Of a stretch of DNA of 64,000 bases, positions 16,545-25,714 are shown in pieces. The translations under genes were made by a program, and so were the position numbers. Below the pieces are notes generated by a model. That model saw only the letters and a program-made list of their open reading frames with translations, did no database searches and was not told the DNA's origin. The DNA comes from an uncultured Alphaproteobacteria bacterium (lineage in GTDB: Bacteria > Pseudomonadota > Alphaproteobacteria > Caulobacterales > Caulobacteraceae). Location: contig CALETE010000076.1 of NCBI GenBank assembly GCA_937920085.1, positions 1-64,000 on the forward strand, in the 5' to 3' direction. How positions within the stretch are numbered: the first letter of the stretch is position 1; the number at the start of each line of letters is the position of its first letter.

Positions 16545-17972
16545 TTAGCGGCGCCCAGACCTCATTTCCACGCCCAGATCCTGGATCTTTTTTCTGAGGG
16601 TATTCCGGTTCAGTCCCAGAATTTCAGCTGCTCGTACCTGATTACCACGGGTGGCAGCCAGGGTCAGATGGATCAGGGGCCGCTCAATTTCCTCTAGGAC
16701 GCGGTCATAGAGCCCCACCGGCGGAATCCCATCGAGCTGCTCTGCGAAATAGCCAGACAGATGCCGCTCCACCAGCTGGGCCAGGGAGACCGGCCCCTCC
16801 TGCCCAATGATCGGTGCCTGATGATCAGCGAGTTCCTTATCAACGATCCGCGCTGTAATCAGGTCTTCGCCATAAAGGGCGCAAACCCGACGGATTAAGT
16901 TTTCAAGCTCCCGAACATTGCCAGGCCACGCGTGGGTTTTAAGCCGGTCAAGGGCGCTGCCATCGATCGTTTTTGAAGGTAAACCCTCCCGGTTTGCGCG
17001 AAGCAAAAAGGCCCGAGCGAGATCAGGAATGTCCTCTGTGCGATCCCGTAGGGGTGGCAGACGCAGGGGGGCAACATTCAGACGGAAAAACAGGTCCTCC
17101 CGAAACAGGCCCTGCTGGATCAGTCCGCGGAGATCGCGATTGGTCGCGGCGATAATACGGGCATTGGGCCTGCGTCCGGTCTTGGGATTGATCGCGGCTT
17201 CAGTGCCATCAATGACCCTCAGCAGCCGCGTCTGCGCATCCAAGGGCATGTCGCCGATTTCATCTAGGAACAGGGTTCCACCATCGGCCTCGACGAGCTT
17301 GCCATAGTCCCCGTCCTCACGGCCAAAAAGTTCAACCTCCACACGTTCCCGTGGGACTGCAGCCAAGTTGATGACAACGAATTTGCCATCCTTTCGACGA
17401 CCCATGTCGTGCAAGGCGCGGGCGACCAATTCCTTACCCGTTCCACTTTCTCCGGTGATCAAGACCGTGAGATCGGCACCAACAAGGCGCGCTATGGTTC
17501 GGTAGACATCTTGCATGGGGCCAGATCGGCCGATCAGCGGAAGGCGTTCATCCCGGACGGCACGCGCCTGAGCCTTGGACGCCTCACTATCGGCGGGCCG
17601 AGATAGGGCCCGGCGAGCCACAGAGGTCATGTCGTCTAGATCGAAGGGTTTGGCGATATAATCGAAAGCCCCGACTTCGGCAGCGCTAACCGCGGTGAGC
17701 AGCGTGTTTTGGGCGCTCATCACGATCACGGGCAGCTTAGGACGCTCTTTGCGGATGCGCGGAAGCACATCGAAGACATTCTCATCGGGCATCATGACGT
17801 CGGTAATCACGAGGTCCCCCTCGCCTTCCGAGACCCACTTCAGCAAGGTGGTTGCATTGCCCGTCGCGCGCACTTGATACCCGAGACGCGTAAAGGCTTG
17901 ACTTAGGACCAGTCGGATCGAACCGTCATCGTCGGCGATGAGTATTTTCTTGTTGGCATTGTTGGTGCTCAT
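16545..17972 (-). CDS. ntrC: Nitrogen regulator NtrC, AAA+ without GAFTGA
   Basis: A 475-residue response regulator of NtrB. The receiver has Asp14-Asp15, phosphoacceptor Asp58 and Lys108 (KPF). Walker A GESGTGKE is at 174-181, GGTLFLDEIGDMP gives Walker B, and the C-terminus is a Fis-type helix (QVRAAEILGLNRNTLRKKI). The GAFTGA loop is absent: ELFGREDGDYGKLVE at about 214-228 is shortened, so the protein probably works with the housekeeping sigma factor, as known for Rhodobacter capsulatus NtrC and described for Caulobacter. Its ATG overlaps the ntrB stop (ATGA). Confidence 0.95.
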   Translation of the reverse strand: MSTNNANKKILIADDDGSIRLVLSQAFTRLGYQVRATGNATTLLKWVSEGEGDLVITDVMMPDENVFDVLPRIRKERPKLPVIVMSAQNTLLTAVSAAEVGAFDYIAKPFDLDDMTSVARRALSRPADSEASKAQARAVRDERLPLIGRSGPMQDVYRTIARLVGADLTVLITGESGTGKELVARALHDMGRRKDGKFVVINLAAVPRERVEVELFGREDGDYGKLVEADGGTLFLDEIGDMPLDAQTRLLRVIDGTEAAINPKTGRRPNARIIAATNRDLRGLIQQGLFREDLFFRLNVAPLRLPPLRDRTEDIPDLARAFLLRANREGLPSKTIDGSALDRLKTHAWPGNVRELENLIRRVCALYGEDLITARIVDKELADHQAPIIGQEGPVSLAQLVERHLSGYFAEQLDGIPPVGLYDRVLEEIERPLIHLTLAATRGNQVRAAEILGLNRNTLRKKIQDLGVEMRSGRR

Positions 17973-19090
17973 GCCTGGGTGTCCTCATCCGTAACAATCG
18001 GCAGCAGCACGCGAAATGTCGTGCGTCCCGGCTCGGAGTCAAAGTCGATGAGACCGCCATGGGCGGATACCAGCTTTGACACCAAGGCGAGTCCTAGGCC
18101 GGCGCCATTGGCCTTGGTGGTGACAAACGGTTGGAACAGGCTTTCGCGCAAATGGGCGGGTACCCCTGGTCCATTATCTTGAATGCGGATCTCCAGGGGC
18201 GCACCGCGCAAATTTTGTCCCTGAGCGGCCCGAACCCGAACACCATGCCGGAAGGCCGTCTGAATTGTGATCTCACCGCGATTATCGCCTCGGGAGTGCG
18301 CGGCCTCGGCGGCATTCTTCACAAGATTCAGGAAGACCTGGATGAGTTGGTCTTCATCTCCCGGAGTCAGTGGCAGGGAGGGATCATACCGCTCTCGCAG
18401 AACCAAGCCGTCGGCGACCCCATTGGCGGCCAAAGCCCGCACACGGTCGAGCACCTGGTGAATATTGATCGGCTTGCAATCTGGAAGGGCATCATCAGAA
18501 AATGCCTCCATGCGATCCACAAGACGCCGGACGCGATCGGTTTCGTCGACGATCAATTGTGCGAGGGGCGTGTCCTCTGAGCGCGCGCCAGCCTTAAGCA
18601 ATTGAGCGGCACCGCGAATTCCAGCCAGGGGATTCTTAATTTCGTGGGCCAGCATGCGACCAAGCCCGACAATTGTTCTCAAGCCTGCGGCCTCGGCACC
18701 GCCTCGCTCTGCTGCAAAATGCCCGCTCTTTACATGAAGGGTCAGAAGGACTGAGCCGTCTCCCAAGGGCACAGCCGCTCCATCGGCTTCGAAGGACGGA
18801 AGGCCGAAGAGAGAGATCTCAACCCCACGTTCTCGAACGGGCGCATTTTCTTCCAAGGCTCGATTAAGCAAGGAGACCAAGGCAGAGCCCTGCGGCAAAG
18901 CCGCACCGAACCGGCCACGGGATAGCAGGCTCAGACCCTGACCAAACAACCGCTCCGCGGCTTCATTGGCGGCGACCAAGGCCCCATCCCCGCTGACTAC
19001 AAGGGCGGGCTCGGGAGAAAAATCGAAAGCCGCTGCCTTGAGGGCGCTCAAATCCGGGGTCAGGGCAGATGTTTGAAATCGAGACGTCAT
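17969..19090 (-). CDS. ntrB: Nitrogen sensor kinase NtrB
   Basis: A 373-residue soluble histidine kinase that phosphorylates NtrC under nitrogen limitation and answers to PII protein. An N-terminal PAS domain (PALVVSGDGALVAANEAAERLFG) is followed by the phosphoacceptor motif LAHEIKNPLAGIRGAAQLL and the ATP-binding boxes NLVKNAAEA, DNGPGVP and GAGLGLALVSKL. ATG at 19090 (MTSRFQTS) overlaps the dusB stop as ATGA; the longer in-frame start would sit inside dusB. The order dusB-ntrB-ntrC-ntrY-ntrX is characteristic of alphaproteobacteria. Confidence 0.96.
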   Translation of the reverse strand: MTSRFQTSALTPDLSALKAAAFDFSPEPALVVSGDGALVAANEAAERLFGQGLSLLSRGRFGAALPQGSALVSLLNRALEENAPVRERGVEISLFGLPSFEADGAAVPLGDGSVLLTLHVKSGHFAAERGGAEAAGLRTIVGLGRMLAHEIKNPLAGIRGAAQLLKAGARSEDTPLAQLIVDETDRVRRLVDRMEAFSDDALPDCKPINIHQVLDRVRALAANGVADGLVLRERYDPSLPLTPGDEDQLIQVFLNLVKNAAEAAHSRGDNRGEITIQTAFRHGVRVRAAQGQNLRGAPLEIRIQDNGPGVPAHLRESLFQPFVTTKANGAGLGLALVSKLVSAHGGLIDFDSEPGRTTFRVLLPIVTDEDTQA

Positions 19091-20097
19091 GCTGCCAACT
19101 TCTCCCAAGGCTGCTGCCAAAGTGCGGTGAGCCCGGCGACGATAAGCGCTGGATCCTCCATGCGACAAAGGCTTTGCCGCTCCAATCTCAGTGAGGCTGC
19201 GTCAAGCGCGCTGGGTGCCTGATCGACATAGGCGGCAAGATGCTTTCGGAAGACCTTCAGTCCGATGCGTTCGCCATAGAACGACAAGCATTCCTCGAAA
19301 TGGGAGAGGACAATGGCCAGCCGTTCAACCTGGTCTGGCGCACGGAAGGCCATCCCATTTAGTCCAGCCTCAATTTCTGCGGCAATCCAAGGGCGGCCAT
19401 AAACTGCTCGACCGACCATCACGCCATCTGCACCCGATTGCGCAAGGGCCCGCTGAGCGGTGTCGACGTCATGGATATCCCCATTGACGATTACGGGAAT
19501 GCCAACAGCGGTCTTCACGTCTGCGACGGCCTCCCAATCAGCAGCCCCCTTATAGAACTGGCAACGGGTGCGACCATGAACGGTTACGGCTTTTATCCCC
19601 AATGACTCGGCCGTCTTCGCGAGTTCAGGTGCTGTTTTTGAAGTCAGGTCCCACCCCAGCCGCATTTTAACGGTGACGGGGACATTTACCGCCTCAACTG
19701 CCGCTGCCATGAGTTGGGCGGCTAGCTTTGGCTCCCGCATTAAGGCTGAGCCCGCCGCAGCGCCACTGGTGACTTCCTTGGCAGGGCAGCCAAAATTTAG
19801 ATCTATAATATTTGCACCGGCATCAGCGGCGAGCCGTGCAGCTTTTGCGATATGGTCGGGGTCACGCCCAACCAGCTGAACAACCATAAGCGGCAAACCT
19901 TCACCTACGGCCGCGCGGCGGACCATGTCAGCACGCCCCCGGGCAAAATCAGCACTGGCCACCATTTCCGTTGCGACATAGGTTGCACCCAGGCGAGAAG
20001 CTGCCCGTCTAAAGGGCAGATCAGACACCCCTGTCATAGGCGCGATCCAGACCCGGCCACCGACAGCTGTTTCGCCAATTTTGAGCCCATTGCTCAT
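19087..20097 (-). CDS. dusB: tRNA-dihydrouridine synthase
   Basis: A 336-residue FMN-dependent TIM-barrel enzyme that reduces uridines in the tRNA D-loop with NADPH. The N-terminal IAPMTGVSDLPFRR, the catalytic Cys within NFGCPAKEVT near 108-114, VKMRLGWD and VHGRTRCQFYKG are all diagnostic. It is the first gene of the leftward ntr operon, and its upstream region (20098-20216) is shared with ispDF, which diverges. I assign dusB from the alphaproteobacterial context. Confidence 0.95.
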   Translation of the reverse strand: MSNGLKIGETAVGGRVWIAPMTGVSDLPFRRAASRLGATYVATEMVASADFARGRADMVRRAAVGEGLPLMVVQLVGRDPDHIAKAARLAADAGANIIDLNFGCPAKEVTSGAAAGSALMREPKLAAQLMAAAVEAVNVPVTVKMRLGWDLTSKTAPELAKTAESLGIKAVTVHGRTRCQFYKGAADWEAVADVKTAVGIPVIVNGDIHDVDTAQRALAQSGADGVMVGRAVYGRPWIAAEIEAGLNGMAFRAPDQVERLAIVLSHFEECLSFYGERIGLKVFRKHLAAYVDQAPSALDAASLRLERQSLCRMEDPALIVAGLTALWQQPWEKLAA

Positions 20098-20146
20098 AAA
20101 ATGATCACCTCATGCGCCCTCTTTTTAGGCAACATCCATCGGCAGG

Positions 20147-20197
20147 TAAAGCCCTGAGTTTGGATTTACAACGCTGGCGGGCTGGACAAGGGCTTTA
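20147..20197. promoter_or_regulatory. Inverted repeat between dusB and ispDF
   Basis: TAAAGCCCT at 20147-20155 is repeated as its exact complement AGGGCTTTA at 20189-20197, 33 bases apart. It lies in the 119-base divergent region, 20 bases before the ispDF start. It may be an operator or a leader stem; a chance origin is possible. Confidence 0.35.
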
Positions 20198-20216
20198 GGC
20201 GGCCTAAACAGCCCCC

Positions 20217-21362
20217 ATGAAGGTTTCCGCTATCGTCGTCGCCGCAGGTGCGAGCCTTCGCGCTGGACCCGGCATCCCCAAGCCTTGGCGCCTCCTGGCA
20301 GGACGCACCGTCTTGCTTTGGTCCGTAGATGCCTTCGCCGCCGCCGGGGTTGAAGACATTGTGGTCGTGGTCGCCTCTGGCTGGGAGGATGCCGCAAAGC
20401 AGGAGCTCGCCGGGATCGACGGCTGTCGCTGCATAATTGGGGGCGCAACCCGTGCGCTCTCTGTACAGGCAGGCCTAGGGGCCATCGATATGCCGGACGA
20501 CCGCATTGTGATGATCCATGATGCCGCGCGCCCACTCCTCACCGCCAAGCACATTGGGCAACTGGTTGAGGCTCTAAAGTCTGCCGATGGGGCCATCCCC
20601 GCCATCCCCGTTGCAGACACCTTGAAGCGGACGACGCAGGACGGGGTTGAAACTGTATCGAGGGACGGGCTCTGGCGCGCCCAGACACCCCAGGCATTTC
20701 GCCTTGGCATGCTCCGTCAAGCCTACCTTAGCTGGCCAGCAAGTCGGGAGCCTACGGATGATGCCTCAATTGTGGAGCATGCCGGTGGGAAAATTGCGCT
20801 CATCCCAGGCGATCCCAGCCTCTTAAAACTGACCTATCCAGAGGATTTCGATATGGCAGAAGCCTTGGTGCAAGGGCGGCGAACCACGCGCGTTGGCTTT
20901 GGAATTGACGCCCATCGTTGGGGACCTGGAGACGCTGTTTGGCTTTGTGGGGTCGAGATCGCCCATAGCCAGACATTGATGGGCCATTCGGATGCAGATG
21001 CAGGCCTTCACGCGCTTACCGATGCCCTGCTCGGTGCCCTAGGTGAGGGCGATATCGGCGAGCACTTCCCGCCCACTGACCCAAAATGGCGGGGCGCGGC
21101 GTCAGACCAATTCCTAGCCTTCGCCGCGGAGCGCGTACTGCGCCGGGGCGGTCGGATCGCCAATGTCGATGTGACCCTGGTATGTGAGCAGCCGAGGATC
21201 CGCCCCCACAGGGACGCCATGCGCCAGCGCCTTGCCGATATCCTAGCCATTGATATTGACCAGGTGAGCGTGAAGGCGACCACGACCGAGGGTATGGGAT
21301 TTACCGGCCGAGGCGAGGGCCTGATGGCCCAGGCGGTCGCGACCGTGGATCTTCCTGCCTAA
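20217..21362 (+). CDS. ispDF: Bifunctional IspD/IspF
   Basis: A 381-residue fusion catalysing two non-consecutive steps of the MEP isoprenoid pathway. Residues 1-222 are 2-C-methyl-D-erythritol 4-phosphate cytidylyltransferase (AAGASLRAGPGIPKPWRLLAGR, VMIHDAARPLL, TPQAFR). Residues 226-381 are the cyclodiphosphate synthase (GFGIDAHRWGPGD, HSDADAGLHALTDALLGA, DVTLVCEQPRI, ATTTEGMGFTGRGEG). The fusion is widespread in alphaproteobacteria. It starts at ATG 20217 and its TAA overlaps the stop of the convergent gene by three bases. Confidence 0.97.
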   Translation: MKVSAIVVAAGASLRAGPGIPKPWRLLAGRTVLLWSVDAFAAAGVEDIVVVVASGWEDAAKQELAGIDGCRCIIGGATRALSVQAGLGAIDMPDDRIVMIHDAARPLLTAKHIGQLVEALKSADGAIPAIPVADTLKRTTQDGVETVSRDGLWRAQTPQAFRLGMLRQAYLSWPASREPTDDASIVEHAGGKIALIPGDPSLLKLTYPEDFDMAEALVQGRRTTRVGFGIDAHRWGPGDAVWLCGVEIAHSQTLMGHSDADAGLHALTDALLGALGEGDIGEHFPPTDPKWRGAASDQFLAFAAERVLRRGGRIANVDVTLVCEQPRIRPHRDAMRQRLADILAIDIDQVSVKATTTEGMGFTGRGEGLMAQAVATVDLPA

Positions 21363-23641
21363 GGGTTGCTGGCCTTCTGGCGCGCCTTTGCAATAATTGC
21401 CCCAACCAAGTTCGTATAATCATCCCGCCAGGGGTCTACGAGGAAGGGGTTCGTAGGGCTCCAGCGGGGATCTTCGTCAAAGGCACCAAGGGCAGACCGG
21501 TTACGTGCAATGACAAGCGCATCTTCCGATGACTCCCAAAGGGCCGGGGCTTTTGGATTGATCACGTGGCTTTGCACTCTGGCAATTCCGCCAGCTTGAC
21601 GGGCGACAGCCATGGCGGGGCCGATCAAATCAACATTGCGGTTGGATAGGTGCATGACCACGACCCCATCTGGCTTAATGTGCGACAGATAACCCCTTAC
21701 CGCTTCAACCGTCATAAGGTGTACCGGGACACTGTCAGAGGAAAAGGCGTCCACCAGGAGGATATCGAAGAGGTCCTTTGGTTGCCGAGCCAGGGTAAGC
21801 CTTGCGTCGCCTATGACATAGTCGATCGGGCCCTTAGAGCATTGGCTGATATAGGTAAAACGCTTGGGATCCGTGGCAACCTTGACCACCAAGGGATCAA
21901 TTTCGAAAAAGGTGAGTTTGTCGCTTGGGCGCACATAGGCTGCGACAGTCCCGGCCCCTAACCCGATAGCGCCGATACGCAGGGCGGGCTTGGTTTGCTC
22001 AAGGCCCGTGAAGACCTGCCCGATTGGGGTTTCCGGGGCATAATAGACCAAGGGGCGACAGCGAAATTGTGGCGCTTGAGCCTGGGCGCCATGCAGGGTC
22101 GTGCCATGAACCAGCATGACCACGTCCCCACCCAGCTGGGGGACCTTCATGTGGGACTCTTTCAGGACCCCGAAGAAGCTGCGCCAGCGATTTTGGCTTT
22201 CGGATGTCAGGCCCGAAACCTGCGTTGAGATCGCAATCGCCAAAGCCATGACAGCAAACAGCTGAGCCCTCCGCCTCAGAACAAAGGCGCAGACCAGGGC
22301 GGTCGCAATGCCAACCCGGGGGATGAGCATGGCGATGCTCGGATCGACAATGCGAAACATACCCATCGATGAGCCGCCGAGCTGAATTTCAACCTGTCGG
22401 AAGACCGGAAAAGACAGGGCTGCAATCAAGCCGATCCCGAGAGTGATCCAACGCCAACGTAGAAACGGGCCGCGCCCCCAGGGCCTGGCAAGGCAGGAGA
22501 ACACCAGGACCAACGGATATTCCCAGACATCGTTGAAAATCACCGGCGCCAGAAACGCGTTGAACCCACCTCCGACAACGCCGCCAACGGACATCCAGAG
22601 ATAGAACTCCGTTAAATGCTCTGATTGCGGGCGACGCGCTACGAGCGCTTGATGGCAGACTAGGGCTGTGAGGAAGAAGCAACCGAGGTGGGTGAGCAGA
22701 GATAGAACGAGATTGTTTGGAACAAAGGCCACAAAGGCGATGCAGGCGACAATCGCAGCCGCCTGAAAGGTCAGAACACCATCTTGAGGAAGTATCTGCC
22801 GCGACGAGAAGGCGAATATGAAGGTCAACAAATAGAGCGCCAAGGGAATGACCCAGAGAAATGGCGCAGAGGCAACATTGGTGGTGACATAGCTGGTCAC
22901 CCCGAGCATCAAACTTGAGGGTATCGCTGCCAAAATCACCCACAGTCCGCGCTCACTCCAGCCTGGCGCGCGGCTCACAGGGGTCTGCGCCAACCGGGGG
23001 CGCGACCGAATGCGGTTGATTTGAAGCGTCAGGACCGACAGCAAAATAAAGAAGCCGAAATATCCGACGCACCACCCCAAGGTTTGGGCATGAAGCGGCG
23101 TCAGAGGCTCTATGATCAGTGGATATGCCAGGAGGGCGAGCAGACTGCCGATATTGCTCGCCGCGTAGAGGGCGTAGGGCTCTGGCCCCGTCTCGCTTTG
23201 GGCGGTCCGTGCGAACCATGCCTGAACGAGGGGAGCCGTAGCCGATAGAACCGCAAACGGCGCGCCCACCGAGCAGGTTAAGGCTGCCAAGAGCCAAAGC
23301 ACTGGATGGTCGGTATTGGGCTGGCCCACCAACTTGCTGACCTGCAAGGGCAAGGTCAGGGCCGCCATCACCAAAAGTGCGATGTGAATCCGCGTCTGGA
23401 ATTTTAGCGAAGGGATTTTCTGCAAGACGTGAGCGTAGGCATAACCCAGCAGGAGCATGCCCTGAAAAAAAGCGAGACTGGTATTCCAGATCGAAGGGCC
23501 ACCCCCCAGAAGGGGCAACATCAGTTTGCCGACGATGGGCTCTACGGTGAACACTAATGCGGCGCTGACAAAAATCGCCAGGGCGAAAATCGACTCCGAG
23601 GCTAAGGCCTTTGGGGGCGATTGGTCATCCGGCAACGTCAT
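21359..23641 (-). CDS. Membrane protein fused to spermidine-synthase-like domain
   Basis: A 760-residue fusion. Roughly the first 500 residues carry about a dozen hydrophobic segments (starting IFALAIFVSAALVFTVEP), a membrane module of the type found in fused MFS/spermidine-synthase proteins. The last 240 residues form a Rossmann methyltransferase-like domain with IGLGAGTVAAY, FEIDP and LLVDAFSSDSVPVHLMT, resembling aminopropyltransferases, but the usual catalytic Asp-rich motif is altered. Polyamine synthesis is therefore not assured; export or modification of a polyamine-like compound is only a guess. It converges with ispDF. Confidence 0.82.
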   Translation of the reverse strand: MTLPDDQSPPKALASESIFALAIFVSAALVFTVEPIVGKLMLPLLGGGPSIWNTSLAFFQGMLLLGYAYAHVLQKIPSLKFQTRIHIALLVMAALTLPLQVSKLVGQPNTDHPVLWLLAALTCSVGAPFAVLSATAPLVQAWFARTAQSETGPEPYALYAASNIGSLLALLAYPLIIEPLTPLHAQTLGWCVGYFGFFILLSVLTLQINRIRSRPRLAQTPVSRAPGWSERGLWVILAAIPSSLMLGVTSYVTTNVASAPFLWVIPLALYLLTFIFAFSSRQILPQDGVLTFQAAAIVACIAFVAFVPNNLVLSLLTHLGCFFLTALVCHQALVARRPQSEHLTEFYLWMSVGGVVGGGFNAFLAPVIFNDVWEYPLVLVFSCLARPWGRGPFLRWRWITLGIGLIAALSFPVFRQVEIQLGGSSMGMFRIVDPSIAMLIPRVGIATALVCAFVLRRRAQLFAVMALAIAISTQVSGLTSESQNRWRSFFGVLKESHMKVPQLGGDVVMLVHGTTLHGAQAQAPQFRCRPLVYYAPETPIGQVFTGLEQTKPALRIGAIGLGAGTVAAYVRPSDKLTFFEIDPLVVKVATDPKRFTYISQCSKGPIDYVIGDARLTLARQPKDLFDILLVDAFSSDSVPVHLMTVEAVRGYLSHIKPDGVVVMHLSNRNVDLIGPAMAVARQAGGIARVQSHVINPKAPALWESSEDALVIARNRSALGAFDEDPRWSPTNPFLVDPWRDDYTNLVGAIIAKARQKASNP

Positions 23642-23724
23642 GGGCTCGACTCAGCGTGTTTCAGAAGCCACAGCGATATTCTGATGCTATCTGACACTTA
23701 CTTAACTTACCCGGAGACTCAGCC

Positions 23725-24222
23725 ATGTTTTCCCTCGAGATCGAAACCCTGGCCCGCCTGCTGATCGATGAGGCCCGCACCAAGTCCCTGCGGATCGTCA
23801 CGGCTGAAAGTTGCACGGGTGGTCTCGTCGCGGCGGCGATATGCAATATCCCTGGGGCTTCAGACGTCTTTGAGCGGGGTTTCGTGACCTACAACAATCG
23901 CGCAAAGCAGGAATTATTGGACGTCCCTGGTGAGCTGATTGCTGATCTAGGTGCCGTCTCGGAACCTGTGTCGCGAATGATGGCCGAAGGCGCGCTCGAA
24001 AATTCTAATGCCCACATTTCCGTCGCCATTACCGGGGTTGCTGGTCCTGGCGGTGGCACGAGGATGAAGCCGGTTGGCACAGTGCATATCGCCACAGCCC
24101 GCACCAATCACGGCCTGCATCACCGTGAGGAATTTTTCCAACTCGAAACCCGTTCGGAAATCCAGATGGCTGCAGTGCAAGTGGCGCTGGAGGCCCTGCG
24201 GGAGCGCGTGGCTCAGTCCTGA
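23725..24222 (+). CDS. pncC: Nicotinamide-nucleotide amidohydrolase (CinA C-terminal domain)
   Basis: A 165-residue stand-alone CinA C-terminal domain that deamidates NMN to NaMN, recycling pyridine nucleotides. TAESCTGGLVAAA near 28-41, GFVTYNNRAKQELLDV and ITGVAGPGGGTRMKPVGTV are the family signature. The N-terminal competence/damage-inducible half is absent, as in many proteobacteria. Its end overlaps the convergent COQ10-like gene by 10 bases. Confidence 0.94.
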   Translation: MFSLEIETLARLLIDEARTKSLRIVTAESCTGGLVAAAICNIPGASDVFERGFVTYNNRAKQELLDVPGELIADLGAVSEPVSRMMAEGALENSNAHISVAITGVAGPGGGTRMKPVGTVHIATARTNHGLHHREEFFQLETRSEIQMAAVQVALEALRERVAQS

Positions 24223-24662
24223 CCGTAGAGAGCCCGAGCTCGGTCTTCGAAACAGGCCATCAGGCGGTCGACAGCGAGTTCGAAATTCGTCTGTAACAGC
24301 TTGTCGAGCATCTTGGACTTGAAGGCGAAATCGATGTCGAACCTGACTTCGGACCCGCCTTCGTTGGGTTCAAATATCCATCGATTTCGCAGGCGATCAA
24401 AGGGCCCGGAAATTAGCCCTACGTCGATCTGATTGGCCCTAGGGTCACGTCTTACCCGGGTGGAAAACCGCTCTTTTAGGAAACTGAAACCCACCTTGGC
24501 TTCAGCATCAACCCATGAGACGCCGTCATCGTCGACACGCGCGTTCCAGGTGCGCATGCCATTGATCCAGGGTACAAAATCCGGATACCGATCCACATCC
24601 CCGACCAGGTCAAAGAGTTTTTCTGGCGCATACGGCAGCCTCTTTGTCACCTGATGACGCAC
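24213..24662 (-). CDS. COQ10/RatA-like START-domain protein
   Basis: A 149-residue SRPBCC (START) protein related to COQ10, which binds ubiquinone, and to RatA. Typical segments are LPYAPEKLFDLVGDVDRYPDFVPW and FEPNEGGSEVRFDIDFAFKS, ending in the helix LLQTNFELAVDRLMACFEDRARAL. I chose GTG at 24662 (MRHQVTKRLPY), which is the first good start after the lipA stop seven bases upstream; the longer frame runs into lipA. Tight linkage to lipA and next to pncC is common in alphaproteobacteria. In these bacteria the COQ10 role is likelier than a toxin. Confidence 0.85.
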   Translation of the reverse strand: MRHQVTKRLPYAPEKLFDLVGDVDRYPDFVPWINGMRTWNARVDDDGVSWVDAEAKVGFSFLKERFSTRVRRDPRANQIDVGLISGPFDRLRNRWIFEPNEGGSEVRFDIDFAFKSKMLDKLLQTNFELAVDRLMACFEDRARALYGQD

Positions 24663-24669
24663 AGCGCCG

Positions 24670-25629
24670 TTAAACTCCGGTCTTTGCGAGACGCGCAGCC
24701 TTGAGCCGAGCAAAGTCCTCGCCTGCGTGATGTGAAGACCGCGTCAGGGGACTGGCAGACACCATCATAAAGCCCTTGGCGTAGGCAATCTCTTCATAGG
24801 CCTTGAATTCGTCTGGGGTGACAAAACGATCCACGGCCGCGTGCTTGCGCGTCGGCTGGAGATATTGGCCAATGGTCAGGAAATCTATCCCCGCCGAGCG
24901 CATGTCATCCATAACCTGCATGACCTCTTCCTTGGTCTCCCCAAGACCCACCATTAAACCCGATTTTGTAAATTGGAGGGGATCGCGCTCCTTCACCCTC
25001 TCCAACAAGCGCAGGGAATGGAAGTACCGAGCACCAGGACGGATCGAAAGATAGAGCCGGGGCACAGTCTCCAGATTGTGGTTGAACACATCAGGCTTGG
25101 CGTCGATGACCAGTTCTGCCGCTTGGGGCGGTTTGCGTAGGAAATCAGGGGTCAAGATCTCGATTGTCGCAAGGCTTGCCGTTTGTCGTATGGCACGAAC
25201 CACTGCGGCAAAGTGGGCCGCCCCGCCGTCGGCCAAGTCATCCCGGTCAACAGAGGTGATGACGACATGCTTTAGGCCCATTTTCAAAACAGCGTCAGCG
25301 ACTCTATCGGGCTCCGTAGGGTCCAAGGCATTGGGCTTACCTGTCGACACATTACAGAAGGCACAGGCTCGGGTGCAGATTTCCCCCATAATCATCATGG
25401 TGGCGTGGGCCTGGGTCCAGCATTCACCGATGTTTGGGCAGGCTGCTTCCTCACAGACCGTAGTCAGGCCATGGGTTTTCACGATCTCCCGCGTCGCATT
25501 ATAGCCCGCCGAGCCAGGCGCTCGAACTCTAAGCCATTCCGGCTTCCGAAGAACTGGCGTGTCTGGTCGCGCCTGCTTCTCAGGGTGACGGGCTCTTGGG
25601 CCCTGCCGCGTATCGATCACTGTAGCCAT
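24670..25629 (-). CDS. lipA: Lipoyl synthase
   Basis: A 319-residue radical SAM enzyme that inserts two sulfurs into protein-bound octanoate. The auxiliary cluster cysteines lie in CEEAACPNIGECW and the radical SAM CxxxCxxC in CTRACAFCNV, immediately downstream. The C-terminal SPLTRSSHHAGEDF carries the RSSY-like motif. ATG at 25629 (MATVIDTRQGP) follows AAGGA; the frame continues upstream without similarity. Lipoylated PdhB and PdhC, encoded at 29878-32907, are among the expected targets. Confidence 0.96.
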   Translation of the reverse strand: MATVIDTRQGPRARHPEKQARPDTPVLRKPEWLRVRAPGSAGYNATREIVKTHGLTTVCEEAACPNIGECWTQAHATMMIMGEICTRACAFCNVSTGKPNALDPTEPDRVADAVLKMGLKHVVITSVDRDDLADGGAAHFAAVVRAIRQTASLATIEILTPDFLRKPPQAAELVIDAKPDVFNHNLETVPRLYLSIRPGARYFHSLRLLERVKERDPLQFTKSGLMVGLGETKEEVMQVMDDMRSAGIDFLTIGQYLQPTRKHAAVDRFVTPDEFKAYEEIAYAKGFMMVSASPLTRSSHHAGEDFARLKAARLAKTGV

Positions 25630-25714
25630 GCGCCATAGATCGTCCTTCAGAGGTCCCGGATCAAGCCGCAAAGGCACACCTTGCACCATCAAAGGAAAAT
25701 GGGCTGATAGGTGT

